Shown here in pieces: positions 7,362 to 17,486 of a DNA stretch of 64,000 nucleotides. How positions within the stretch are numbered: position 1 is the stretch's first letter; every line of letters begins with the position of its first letter. Both the position numbers and the translations under genes were made by a program. Source of the DNA: Capnocytophaga stomatis (GTDB taxonomy: Bacteria; Bacteroidota; Bacteroidia; Flavobacteriales; Flavobacteriaceae); NCBI RefSeq assembly GCF_002302635.1, contig NZ_CP022387.1:2294001-2358000 (forward strand). Direction: 5' to 3'. A model generated the notes under the pieces. The model was not told the DNA's origin. It was given only the letters and a program-made list of their open reading frames with translations, and did no database searches.

Positions 7362-10208
7362 ATGAATACAGAAAAATTTGAATTGCGTCATATCGGGATT
7401 GCTCAAAATGACGTTCCGCAGATGCTCAGCGTAATTGGTGCTGATAGTTTAGACCAATTAATTGACCAAACCATTCCTAAACATATTCGTCTGCAATCGC
7501 CCCTAAATTTGCCAAAAGGCATTAGCGAATATCAATTCCTGCAACACGTAGGCGAATTGGCAGCTAAGAATAAAGTTTTCAAATCTTACATCGGGTTGGG
7601 GTACAATGAAGCAATTACGCCTTCGGTAATCAAACGAAACATTTTTGAGAATCCGGGTTGGTACACAGCCTACACACCATATCAGGCTGAAATTGCACAA
7701 GGACGATTGGAAGCACTCCTTAATTATCAAACCGTTATCCTCGACCTTACAGGAATGGAAATTGCCAACGCTTCTCTTTTAGATGAAGGAACTGCCGCCG
7801 CCGAAGCTATGGCAATGCTACTTGATTTACGCTCTCGCGAACAGAAAAAAAATAACGTTAATAAATTCTTTGTTTCTGAAACCATTCTGCCACAAACGCT
7901 TTCCGTATTACAAACCCGAGCCACTCCGTTTGGCATTGAGTTAGTGGTTGGTAATCACGAAACTATCACTTTGGATGAAAGCTATTTTGGGGCTATCGTT
8001 CAATATCCTTCGGGAATTGACGGAGAGGTTTACAATTATACTGATTTTGTAGCCAAAGCTCACAGTTTGGATATAAAAGTAGTTGTAGCAGCTGATTTGT
8101 TGAGTTTGGTTCTGTTAGAAGCTCCTGCAAAATTCGGTGCCGATGTGGTGGTAGGAACTTCGCAACGTTTTGGTATTCCGTTGGGTTACGGAGGTCCGCA
8201 CGCCGGTTATTTTGCAACACGTGATGAGTACAAACGTTCCATTCCGGGGCGTATCATCGGAGTAACTATCGATGCAGACGGAAATCCGGCTTTGCGAATG
8301 GCACTTCAAACTCGTGAACAACACATCAAACGCGATAAAGCCACCTCCAACATCTGTACGGCTCAGGTACTTTTGGCGGTAATGGCAGGAATGTACGCCG
8401 TTTATCACGGACCAAAAGGCTTGGAATTTATCGCCAGCAAAGTGCATAACGCCACCGCAACTTTGAAAAATAATTTGGAAAAATTAGGTTTCCAAGTAAA
8501 TAATAAAAATTTCTTCGATACGATTTCAGTAAGGGCAAATGCTGAAAAAATCAAAGCCATAGCCGAAGCAAACCAAATTAATTTCTACTATCCGAATGCC
8601 GAGAACGTACATATTTCGTTAAACGAAACTGTTGGTGTTGAGGAAATTAATGCTATTTTAGAAGTTTTCGCAACGGCGGAAGGAAAATCAAAAGTAACGG
8701 TAACGGCGTTGGAAGAAAAGAACGTTATTCCGGCAGAATTGCGTCGTCAAAGCGAATTTTTAACTGCTCCGGTGTTCAATTCGTATCACAGCGAAACGGA
8801 TATGATGCGTTATATCAAGAAGTTAGAAAGGAAAGACCTTTCTTTGAATCACTCAATGATTTCGCTCGGTTCTTGTACGATGAAACTCAACGCCGCAACC
8901 GAAATGCTTCCTTTGAGTATGGCTCAGTGGGCAAATATTCACCCGTTTGTGCCTAAAAATCAAGCAGAAGGCTATCACCAAATGCTTTCCGAACTCGAAA
9001 AAGCCTTGTCGGTCATCACAGGATTTGCCGCTACGTCGTTACAACCCAACTCGGGAGCTAATGGTGAATATGCGGGCTTGATGGTTATCCGTCAGTATCA
9101 CATTTCCAACGGGGAAGGGCATCGAAATATCTGCTTGATTCCGTCATCAGCTCACGGAACGAACCCTGCTTCGGCTGCAATGGCGGGAATGCAAGTGGTG
9201 GTTACTAAAACGGATGATAAAGGAAACATCGACGTTGCTGACTTGAAGGAAAAAGCTGAAAAACATAAAGATAACTTAGCTGCGGTGATGATTACTTATC
9301 CGTCAACGCACGGTGTATTTGAGTCGTCTATCGTTGAAATTATTGATATTATCCACAAAAACGGCGGACAAGTGTATATGGACGGGGCAAATATGAACGC
9401 TCAGGTGGGACTTACCAATCCGGGAACTATTGGGGCGGACGTTTGTCACCTGAACTTGCACAAAACCTTTGCTATTCCGCACGGAGGAGGCGGACCGGGC
9501 GTAGGACCTATCTGCGTTGCTAAGCATTTAGCTCCGTTCTTGCCTACTAACCCGATTGTTGCCACAGGCGGAAGCGAAGCCATCACGGCGATTTCTTCAG
9601 CTCCTTTCGGAAGTGCGTACGTTTGTTTGATTTCTTACGCATATATCAAAATGTTGGGAGGCGAAGGCTTGGCAAACTCTACAAGATTCGCTATTTTAAA
9701 TGCGAACTACCTAAAAGAAAGTTTGAAAAAACATTACGAAATTCTTTATACGGGAGAACAAGGCAGAGCTGCTCACGAAATGATATTGGATTGCCGTCCG
9801 TTTAAACAAAATGGGATTGAAGCTATCGATATTGCCAAACGTTTGATGGATTACGGCTTCCACGCACCAACGCTTTCTTTCCCGGTGGCAGGAACGCTGA
9901 TGGTGGAACCTACTGAAAGTGAGAGTAAAGCTCAATTGGATTTGTTCATCGATGCGATGATTTCTATCCGCAGAGAAATTGAGGAAGCCACACCAACCGA
10001 TGAAACTAACGTGCTGAAAGAGGCTCCGCATACCCAAGCAATGCTCACTGCCGATACGTGGAACTTGCCATACAGCCGACAAAAGGCAGCCTTCCCGTTG
10101 GAGTCCATCGCTGAAAACAAATTTTGGCCAACTGTCCGTAGGGTAAACGATGCCCACGGCGACCGAAACCTAATTTGCTCTTGTGTACCCATTGAAAGTT
10201 ATATGTAG
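7362..10208 (+). CDS. gcvP: Glycine dehydrogenase (P protein of glycine cleavage system)
   Basis: A 948-residue PLP-dependent glycine decarboxylase that releases CO2 from glycine and passes the aminomethyl group to lipoyl-GcvH. Both halves of the fused (alpha plus beta) type are present: the N-terminal half opens ELRHIGI and contains GYGGPHAGYFA and PGRIIGV; the C-terminal half carries GSCTMKLNA, the SAHGTNPASA loop and the PLP lysine, Lys701, in LHKTFAIPHGGGGPG. ATG at 7362 is set by homology to the normal N-terminus and by the promoter position. No gcvT or gcvH is adjacent, so the system is dispersed. Monocistronic with its own terminator. Confidence 0.97.
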   Translation: MNTEKFELRHIGIAQNDVPQMLSVIGADSLDQLIDQTIPKHIRLQSPLNLPKGISEYQFLQHVGELAAKNKVFKSYIGLGYNEAITPSVIKRNIFENPGWYTAYTPYQAEIAQGRLEALLNYQTVILDLTGMEIANASLLDEGTAAAEAMAMLLDLRSREQKKNNVNKFFVSETILPQTLSVLQTRATPFGIELVVGNHETITLDESYFGAIVQYPSGIDGEVYNYTDFVAKAHSLDIKVVVAADLLSLVLLEAPAKFGADVVVGTSQRFGIPLGYGGPHAGYFATRDEYKRSIPGRIIGVTIDADGNPALRMALQTREQHIKRDKATSNICTAQVLLAVMAGMYAVYHGPKGLEFIASKVHNATATLKNNLEKLGFQVNNKNFFDTISVRANAEKIKAIAEANQINFYYPNAENVHISLNETVGVEEINAILEVFATAEGKSKVTVTALEEKNVIPAELRRQSEFLTAPVFNSYHSETDMMRYIKKLERKDLSLNHSMISLGSCTMKLNAATEMLPLSMAQWANIHPFVPKNQAEGYHQMLSELEKALSVITGFAATSLQPNSGANGEYAGLMVIRQYHISNGEGHRNICLIPSSAHGTNPASAAMAGMQVVVTKTDDKGNIDVADLKEKAEKHKDNLAAVMITYPSTHGVFESSIVEIIDIIHKNGGQVYMDGANMNAQVGLTNPGTIGADVCHLNLHKTFAIPHGGGGPGVGPICVAKHLAPFLPTNPIVATGGSEAITAISSAPFGSAYVCLISYAYIKMLGGEGLANSTRFAILNANYLKESLKKHYEILYTGEQGRAAHEMILDCRPFKQNGIEAIDIAKRLMDYGFHAPTLSFPVAGTLMVEPTESESKAQLDLFIDAMISIRREIEEATPTDETNVLKEAPHTQAMLTADTWNLPYSRQKAAFPLESIAENKFWPTVRRVNDAHGDRNLICSCVPIESYM

Positions 10209-10235
10209 GATTTAAAAATAATCATATAATTACAG

Positions 10236-10288
10236 AAATCTCTCAGCTTGTAAAAGTAAAAATCTTTTCTTGCTGAGAGATTTTATTT
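10236..10288 (+). terminator. gcvP terminator
   Basis: A 12-bp perfect stem (AAATCTCTCAGC at 10236-10247, complement at 10272-10283) followed by a T-rich tract. Confidence 0.8.
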
Positions 10289-10322
10289 TGTATGTTATTG
10301 ATTGTTTTTTGATATCTGTGTT

Positions 10323-10352
10323 TTTGTAATTCGGATAAAATTTGTATCTTTG
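10323..10352 (+). promoter_or_regulatory. gyrB promoter
   Basis: TTTG at 10323-10326, an 18-base spacer and TATCTTTG at 10345-10352, 37 bases before the gyrB ATG. Confidence 0.75.
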
Positions 10353-10380
10353 TAAACTATTATTTTTTAGAACAGCGTAA

Positions 10381-12342
<1,962 letters not shown>

Positions 12343-12355
12343 TGACTTAAAACAC

Positions 12356-12391
12356 AAAACCACTATACAATCTGAGTATAGTGGTTTTTTT
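12356..12391 (+). terminator. gyrB terminator
   Basis: A 13-bp perfect stem (AAAACCACTATAC at 12356-12368, complement at 12376-12388) with a 7-base loop and a T run. Confidence 0.88.
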
Positions 12392-12411
12392 GATTGGAAA
12401 AACTGTAAATG

Positions 12412-12440
12412 AAAAGAGAGCTTTTTGGGCTCTCTTTTTT
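12412..12440. terminator. Second hairpin terminator, serving the phosphopantetheinyl transferase
   Basis: A 10-bp stem (AAAAGAGAGC at 12412-12421, GCTCTCTTTT at 12429-12438), with T runs on both strands. It directly abuts the stop codon of the minus-strand gene. Confidence 0.75.
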
Positions 12441-13054
12441 TAAGTTAAACAGTACGCTAAAACAAACTCTTCCTGAACGTTCAAAAATGAAACATTGTAA
12501 ACAGAATCTTCAATTTTAATTTTTGTTTTAGTGTCATTTGGAAAGAAGTCCTTAACCAAAATGTGATTTGCTGTAATTCCGGGCTTTCCGTGCATTTTGT
12601 AACCAGCTTCTTTGGCTGACCAAATCATAGTTAGTTTTTGAAGAACATTGTGAGCAGAAAACGACGCGTTACGGTAGTTCCACTGTGTGAATTTATCCGC
12701 AACATTGATGATTTTCTCTCTTTTTTTCTCAATGTCCACCCCAACTTGGCGTTCTCCAATGATAAGGGCAACCATATCAAATGAATGACTGATAGAAATA
12801 TTTTTCCCATCTTTCAAGAAAGGTTTTCCTTTTTCATCATAGAACAAATCTTCTGATGTGTATCCTAAAGAGCTTAAAATTTCACGAACAACTAAGAAAT
12901 TTTTCTTCCCTGTTTCAAATTTGATGGAATTGTATCTTGCTTGATGAATTCCCGTCAAATCAGCCCTTTCGATTAAATCACTAAGCGACTCTGTCACTTT
13001 CCAAACATAAAGATGAGTTTTCTCATCTACATTAATAGTCTCAAATAACGGCAT
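12440..13054 (-). CDS. 4'-phosphopantetheinyl transferase superfamily protein
   Basis: Transfers the phosphopantetheine arm of CoA to a carrier-protein serine, in the Sfp/AcpT superfamily (PF01648). With the start at 13054 it is 204 residues. Magnesium ligands are Asp107 and Glu109 in VGVDIEKK plus Glu149 in WSAKEAGYK (145-153). The preceding SISHS (87-91) is also a family hallmark. The upstream in-frame start at 13117 is rejected because the -7 box (13081-13088) lies downstream of it. The carrier-protein partner (fatty acid ACP or a secondary pathway) cannot be told from context. Ends at a shared hairpin with gyrB. Confidence 0.9.
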   Translation of the reverse strand: MPLFETINVDEKTHLYVWKVTESLSDLIERADLTGIHQARYNSIKFETGKKNFLVVREILSSLGYTSEDLFYDEKGKPFLKDGKNISISHSFDMVALIIGERQVGVDIEKKREKIINVADKFTQWNYRNASFSAHNVLQKLTMIWSAKEAGYKMHGKPGITANHILVKDFFPNDTKTKIKIEDSVYNVSFLNVQEEFVLAYCLT

Positions 13055-13080
13055 AATTAAATCATCTCTTTTAACGGACG

Positions 13081-13111
13081 CAAATTTACTCAAATTTTTT
13101 GTTGAAAGCAA
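13081..13111 (-). promoter_or_regulatory. Promoter for phosphopantetheinyl transferase
   Basis: On the minus strand: TTG (13109-13111), a 20-base spacer and TAAATTTG (13088 to 13081), 26 bases before the ATG at 13054. Confidence 0.65.
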
Positions 13112-13375
13112 TAGCATATTGCCATTCTGCTTTGTGAAATCATATTGAAAAGATAAAAATTAACAAAAAAATATTGTTAAGATATAAGGCGGAAAAGCTT
13201 TATGATTGCTTGTTTTTAATAAAAAAGGCTTGTTAGTAAGGTTAAAAATAGTTAATTTTAACGGTTTGTGAGTGATGTAAAAAGAGTAGATGTTCCAGTA
13301 AAAATTAACACAAATGATAGAAATTTTTATGATTTGCAAAAGAAGAATTTTTCTGTTAAAAGAGGAGAAATCAAA
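13112..13375. other. Gene-free AT-rich spacer
   Basis: About 260 bases between the phosphopantetheinyl transferase promoter and the pdhB terminator. No ORF, RNA gene or repeat was recognised; only weak AT-rich inverted repeats. Confidence 0.5.
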
Positions 13376-13415
13376 AAAATCTTTGTAAGAATAGCTTTTT
13401 TCTTACAAAGATTTT
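13376..13415 (-). terminator. pdhB terminator
   Basis: A 16-bp perfect stem (AAAATCTTTGTAAGAA at 13376-13391 with its complement at 13400-13415), ending 30 bp past the pdhB stop codon. Confidence 0.8.
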
Positions 13416-13445
13416 AAGATATTTAGTTACTTTAATAAGTTTATA

Positions 13446-14423
13446 TTACTTGTACATTACTTTTTTCACTGCTTTAATTACATCGTTGGCATTAGGTAAC
13501 CATTCTTCCAACAAAGCAGGGGAGTAAGGAGCAGGAACGTCAGCTGTTGTAATTCGCTGAATTGGTGCATCTAAGTAGTCGAAGATGTTTTCCTGAACTT
13601 GGTACGTAATCTCTGAAGCAACACTTGCAAAAGGCCAAGCCTCTTCCAAAATAACCAAGCGATTTGTTTTCTTAACAGATTCAAAAATGGTTTTGCTATC
13701 CATTGGGCGGACGGTACGCAAATCAATGATTTCACATTCAATTCCTTCTTTAGCCAAAGCCTCAGCGGCAGAGAATGCTTCTTTGATGATTTTTCCGAAA
13801 GAAACGATAGTAACGTCTTTTCCTTCGCGTTTTACGTCAGCAACTCCTAATGGCAAAGTGTATTCTCCTTCAGGAACTTCTCCTTTATCGCCATACATTT
13901 GCTCAGATTCCATAAAAATAACAGGGTCATTATCACGAATTGCCGATTTTAATAAACCTTTGGCATCGTAAGGGTTTGAAGGAACAACTACTTTAAGTCC
14001 GGGACAGTTTGCAAACCAATTTTCGAAAGCTTGAGAGTGTGTAGCTGCCAATTGCCCTGCAGAAGCAGTAGGACCACGGAAAACAATCGGGATGTTGATT
14101 TGCCCACCTGACATTTGACGAATTTTGGCTGCATTATTGATAATTTGGTCAATCCCAACCAAAGAAAAGTTGAATGTCATAAATTCAACAATTGGGCGAT
14201 TTCCGTTCATTGCGGCACCAACCGAAATTCCTGCAAAGCCCAGCTCAGCGATAGGGGTGTCAATCACACGTTTAGGTCCAAATTCATCTAACATACCTTT
14301 GGAGGCTTTGTACGCTCCGTTGTATTCGGCAACTTCTTCTCCCATTAGGTAAATTGATTCATCGCGACGCATTTCCTCGCTCATAGCCTCGCAGATAGCT
14401 TCTCTGAATTGTATCGTTCTCAT
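13446..14423 (-). CDS. pdhB: Pyruvate dehydrogenase E1 component, beta subunit
   Basis: A 325-residue beta subunit of the heterotetrameric alpha2beta2 E1 enzyme that decarboxylates pyruvate with thiamine diphosphate to feed acetyl-CoA. The transketolase pyrimidine-binding domain shows LMGEEVAEYNGAYKASKG, TPIAELGFAGISVGAA and FRGPTASAGQLAATHSQ. The C-terminal domain carries CEIIDLRTVRPMD and EEAWPFASVASEI. Annotation as pyruvate rather than branched-chain enzyme rests on close match to the flavobacterial type. The alpha and E2 genes are not adjacent. Divergent from smpB. Confidence 0.95.
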   Translation of the reverse strand: MRTIQFREAICEAMSEEMRRDESIYLMGEEVAEYNGAYKASKGMLDEFGPKRVIDTPIAELGFAGISVGAAMNGNRPIVEFMTFNFSLVGIDQIINNAAKIRQMSGGQINIPIVFRGPTASAGQLAATHSQAFENWFANCPGLKVVVPSNPYDAKGLLKSAIRDNDPVIFMESEQMYGDKGEVPEGEYTLPLGVADVKREGKDVTIVSFGKIIKEAFSAAEALAKEGIECEIIDLRTVRPMDSKTIFESVKKTNRLVILEEAWPFASVASEITYQVQENIFDYLDAPIQRITTADVPAPYSPALLEEWLPNANDVIKAVKKVMYK

Positions 14424-14465
14424 TTCTTATGAATATATTTTTATATCGTATGTAAAATTAAATCA

Positions 14466-14473
14466 CAAAAATA
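14466..14473 (-). promoter_or_regulatory. -7 promoter box for pdhB
   Basis: On the minus strand this reads TATTTTTG, matching TAnnTTTG, 42 bases upstream of the pdhB ATG. No good -33 box was seen. Confidence 0.5.
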
Positions 14474-14641
14474 CATATAATTATTGAATTTCATATTTTT
14501 TTGAGGAATATAATCAAAATATATTTGTATTTTATCTTTTATGATGTTGAAAAACAGTAGTTTGTTTTCTTTTGTAAAGATTTAATTTTTTACGAAATTT
14601 AATTTTTTGAGTTTTCATTTTTCATTGTTCGCCCTTTTCAT

Positions 14642-14649
14642 TACTTTTG
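14642..14649 (+). promoter_or_regulatory. -7 promoter box abutting smpB
   Basis: TACTTTTG ends only four bases before the smpB ATG at 14654, so the mRNA would have almost no leader. A -33 box at normal spacing was not found. Confidence 0.5.
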
Positions 14650-14653
14650 CCCT

Positions 14654-15112
14654 ATGATGCAGAAAAACATTAATATCCTCAATAAAAGAGCTAAGTTTGA
14701 ATACGAGATATTGGATAAGTATCTCGCTGGAATTGTGCTTGTTGGAACAGAAATTAAATCCATTCGGTTGGGAAAAGCCTCAATTGCGGAAAGTTTCTGT
14801 GAGTTTAATGAAAAGGGCGAGCTATTTGTCATCAATATGAATATTGAAGAATACGCTCACGGCACTCATTACAATCACAAACCCAAAAGCGAACGCAAAC
14901 TTTTACTTCAAAAGCGAGAACTTAAAAAACTTCATAAAGAGGTAAAAACTACGGGATTAACAATAGTTCCGCTACGGCTTTTCATCAATGAAAAAGGCTT
15001 GGCAAAGGTGGAAATAGCTTTGGTAAGAGGTAAAAAACTATACGACAAACGTGAAACCATCAAGGAACGAGACAATAAACGTAATTTGGACAGAATCAAG
15101 AAGATGCGATAA
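14654..15112 (+). CDS. smpB: SsrA-binding protein
   Basis: Binds tmRNA and delivers it to stalled ribosomes for trans-translation. At 152 residues it has normal length. Recognisable parts are the N-terminal [20 protein letters not shown], the tmRNA-binding [17 protein letters not shown] and the basic C-terminal tail ([17 protein letters not shown]) that reaches into the decoding centre. Two ATGs stand in tandem (14654 and 14657); the first was kept. The tmRNA gene itself is not in the window. Convergent with the glycosylase-like gene, with only 17 bp between stops. Confidence 0.96.
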   Translation: MMQKNINILNKRAKFEYEILDKYLAGIVLVGTEIKSIRLGKASIAESFCEFNEKGELFVINMNIEEYAHGTHYNHKPKSERKLLLQKRELKKLHKEVKTTGLTIVPLRLFINEKGLAKVEIALVRGKKLYDKRETIKERDNKRNLDRIKKMR

Positions 15113-15129
15113 TCTCGTTTTTCCTTTTT

Positions 15130-15798
15130 TTACTTGAAAAAAGCCTCGTACTGCATCACCCGAAAGTCAATTGTAGAGAAATTTGGGTGTTGTTTTTTTA
15201 ACTTTTTATATAACGGAATGCTCCCCACAGCTCTGTTTGCCGACCCCGACGGAGCGGTGAGCGATACAGTTTTTATAATCCGTTCGTGAAAAGAAAATTC
15301 GTGAATGCGGGGAGTTTCCTCCGAGAGCAATTCCATCGTTATGCCTTTACCTCTTAGGTATTTACGGAAGAAATATTCAGGAGAGTTTTGACTACTTCCG
15401 CCCGTGAAAAGAAGCATTTCTATCGACGGAAAAGCTTCCAAATATCTGAAAAAATCCCTCAGAACAACATCTTGCATTCCCAAATCAGAAGCATCAATTT
15501 TGGTTCTTCGGCAACTTTCTATAATATCACAAATCCCGATTTTATTTTCCGAAAGAAATTTTTTACGTTGATGTACGGCTTCTTGCGTATTTTCAAAAAG
15601 GAAATCGGTTTGAAAGATAATTCCCAAAATTTTCCACAACTGCCCGTCTCTGCTTCCGTAGCAAAAATCCACATCATCGGGTTTTAGAAGTCCGTATCCT
15701 GAAAAACGAGGCGGAGGCAACGTACCTACAATCAGTTTGGTAGTTCCCTCAGGAATAAACGGCGGATACGGATGTGTGTGAAGGAATTTTTCAGACAT
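15130..15798 (-). CDS. Uracil-DNA glycosylase superfamily protein
   Basis: A 222-residue protein of the uracil-DNA glycosylase fold. The N-terminal motif VGTLPPPRFSGYG and the DVDFCYGSRDGQLWKIL segment resemble the catalytic loop and N-x-FW region of the TDG and hypoxanthine-glycosylase branches, and the C-terminal TAPSGSANRAVG occupies the place of the DNA-intercalating loop. The expected role is base-excision repair, but the substrate base is unknown and activity is inferred from fold motifs only. The leader contains a palindrome (15816-15831). Neighbour smpB is convergent. Confidence 0.7.
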   Translation of the reverse strand: MSEKFLHTHPYPPFIPEGTTKLIVGTLPPPRFSGYGLLKPDDVDFCYGSRDGQLWKILGIIFQTDFLFENTQEAVHQRKKFLSENKIGICDIIESCRRTKIDASDLGMQDVVLRDFFRYLEAFPSIEMLLFTGGSSQNSPEYFFRKYLRGKGITMELLSEETPRIHEFSFHERIIKTVSLTAPSGSANRAVGSIPLYKKLKKQHPNFSTIDFRVMQYEAFFK

Positions 15799-15815
15799 TT
15801 TTTTAAATTGTAGGG

Positions 15816-15831
15816 GCGAAAAATTTTTCGC
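15816..15831. repeat. Perfect 16-bp palindrome upstream of glycosylase gene
   Basis: GCGAAAAATTTTTCGC, preceded by TAGGG and followed by a T run. It is self-complementary and lies 18 bp upstream of the glycosylase-like start codon, so it would form a hairpin in that gene's leader, or mark a REP-like insertion. Confidence 0.7.
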
Positions 15832-15870
15832 TTTTTTGTATAGCTCTCTTTATATAAATCATCTTTTTCT

Positions 15871-15896
15871 ATTCTTTTGTCTTGAAACAAAAGAAT
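15871..15896. repeat. Inverted repeat with 10-bp arms
   Basis: ATTCTTTTGT, a 6-base loop CTTGAA, then ACAAAAGAAT. A second partial echo (GAATCAAAAATTC) follows directly. Confidence 0.65.
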
Positions 15897-16143
15897 CAAA
15901 AATTCAAGACTTTGGATACTATGCTAAAAATCAATTTATTTCACTGAAAATATCTAACCTCGCTAACGCTCAAACAATAGAGATTTTCTACGTTCCATTT
16001 ATTGATTTTCTTAACGCTTCGTCTCCAAGGTCGTAAATCCACTCTTGAAAAAACATTGAAAAACACGATAAATCATATTAGGTTAGCTATATTCGATGTT
16101 TATTTTAGTCAAAAAATGTTTTGCTCCTACGTGATTTTGTAAA

Positions 16144-16863
16144 TTATTCGTTAGGCGTTTGGTTTTTATTGTTGTTTCTGCGTTTTATGGCAATGTTGGT
16201 AGCATCAATGGCTTGAGCCACCGCATTGGCAAGCGAACTATATTGGGCAGGATTGGCGATTTTCATTGCGATGAGATACGGAATGAGCTTTCCGTTGATG
16301 GCATTAAGCAATGGTTTTTTCAGCGATGAGGCAGAAGGTGCGTCTTTTTGCTCCGATACTGCTTTTTCGTATTCGGTGCGAATTTGAGTAAAGGAAGTTT
16401 GTGCGGTGCGAAGTTGCGAAATGATTTCTCCCACGCCCGTGAGTGACGCAATTGCCGGCTCCAACTCGGGGGCAGACAAATCCTTTAACAACGATTCAAT
16501 AAGCGATGATTCGACAGCGTACGCCTCCTTCGTAATTTTCACCCCATATTTGGAGAAGACAGCGAATAATTTCTCTCCGTTTTCTTTCAATTGAGGGATA
16601 GGCAACGCACAATAACCGAGCAATGCCGCATTGAGTGACCGCACCAAATTATCCCTACGCAAGTCGGCTTCTTCCTGTTTGGAGAGCGACACATCGCGTT
16701 TGATGGCTTCAGTAATTTCGTGGGAAAGCGTTTCGATTTCGGCAAAAGTAGATTTCAAAAAAGCCTCTTCTTGCAAGGCAGTTTCTTTTCGGTACAGCAC
16801 CAAAAGTCGTTCGGAAACATCATCGATTTCGGTAGTGCGTGCACGTGCGTCTAATTTTTTCAT
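16144..16863 (-). CDS. DUF6261 family protein (copy 2)
   Basis: A 239-residue helical cytoplasmic protein of the DUF6261 type, paralogous in layout to the gene at 5181-5909, with long amphipathic helices (for example residues 20-60) and an Asn/Lys-rich tail (RRNNNKNQ). Function unknown. An in-frame GTG at 16899 would lengthen it by 12 codons, but the G of that GTG is the last base of the -7 box TATCTTTG, so it should not be transcribed; the ATG at 16863 was chosen. It borders the repeat-rich patch 16.9-17.7 kb. Confidence 0.75.
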   Translation of the reverse strand: MKKLDARARTTEIDDVSERLLVLYRKETALQEEAFLKSTFAEIETLSHEITEAIKRDVSLSKQEEADLRRDNLVRSLNAALLGYCALPIPQLKENGEKLFAVFSKYGVKITKEAYAVESSLIESLLKDLSAPELEPAIASLTGVGEIISQLRTAQTSFTQIRTEYEKAVSEQKDAPSASSLKKPLLNAINGKLIPYLIAMKIANPAQYSSLANAVAQAIDATNIAIKRRNNNKNQTPNE

Positions 16864-16898
16864 AGCAAAATGATTTATATTTAATAAGTTAATTTCCA

Positions 16899-16906
16899 CA
16901 AAGATA
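16899..16906 (-). promoter_or_regulatory. -7 promoter box for DUF6261 copy 2
   Basis: The minus strand reads TATCTTTG, exact match to TAnnTTTG, 35 bases upstream of the ATG at 16863. It overlaps the alternative GTG start and so decides the start. Confidence 0.6.
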
Positions 16907-17029
16907 AAAATAAAAATGAAATGATATGATTTTTTAACATATAAGTTTTCATTTTTTATCTTTTAGTTAGAAGAAAAGGTAAAAAAGCTTCGATTTTTTC
17001 TCAAAAAGTTGGGAGTCATTTCAGGCGGA

Positions 17030-17064
17030 CATCCCCCCAGCCCCCTTCAAAGGGGGAGTTGTGG
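17030..17064 (-). repeat. Palindromic C/G-rich element, copy 1
   Basis: The core CCCCCTTCAAAGGGGG is a near-perfect palindrome preceded by CATCCCCCCAG. On the opposite strand it reads AACTCCCCCTTTGAAGGGG, the same family as copies at 17149, 17315 and inside valS at 20264. Confidence 0.8.
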
Positions 17065-17148
17065 AACGAAAAAAAATTTTATTTAAAAACTAACAGAAAA
17101 CGGACTTACTTTTTTTAAAGAAGATTTTAGGAAGTCTGTTTTTTGTAA

Positions 17149-17480
17149 GAATTCCCCCTTTGAAGGGGATAAGGGGGATGTTTTATGTGAAAATTTAGGC
17201 TTCGACTCCGATCAGCCTGACAGAATTGATAAAAATATGTTGCTTGTCTTCCTGAGCGAAGTCGAAGGATGATATAAATTATTTTTCTTTTGCTTATAAC
17301 GATTGTTTTCTACTGAATTTCCCCTTTGAAGGGGGATAAAGGAGGATGTTTTTATGTGAAAATTTAGGCTTCGACTCCGCTCAGCCTGACAGAAGAGACA
17401 AAAATATGTCATTTGTCTTCCTGAGCGAAGTCGAAGGATAATATAAATTATTTTACTTTTTATTTAAAACAACTATTTTA
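17149..17480. repeat. Tandem duplication of a 166-bp non-coding unit
   Basis: Two adjacent copies (17149-17314 and 17315-17480). Each starts with the palindromic element (GAATTCCCCCTTTGAAGG, GAATTTCCCCTTTGAAGG) and continues with GGGGGATG-like sequence, TTATGTGAAAATTTAGG, then a pair of inverted segments: CTTCGACTCCG(A/C)TCAGCC and, about 30 bases on, CTGAGCGAAGTCGAAGG, which can pair with each other. Identity is highest over the first 130 bp and fades at the end. A short ORF over it is not credible. Confidence 0.85.
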
Positions 17481-17486
17481 ATATTT

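Larger units (their letters stand above)
15799..16143. other. Gene-free spacer made largely of palindromic repeats
   Basis: About 345 bases without a credible gene. It holds two inverted repeats (15816-15831 and 15871-15896). A 66-codon ORF across 15836-16036 has a composition that looks like translated repeat rather than protein. Nothing else recognised. Confidence 0.5.

Noticed and set aside
9711-10157. 148-codon ORF antisense to gcvP
   Set aside because: Shadow of a well-supported gene with strong codon bias; no start context.
15836-16036. 66-codon ORF on the plus strand
   Set aside because: It spans inverted repeats, lacks a plausible start context and looks like translated repeat sequence.
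16863-16899. GTG start for DUF6261 copy 2 at 16899
   Set aside because: The GTG overlaps the last base of a TATCTTTG promoter box, so it would not be in the transcript.
17212-17412. 66-codon minus-strand ORF
   Set aside because: It crosses the junction of the 166-bp duplication and contains only repeat-derived residues.
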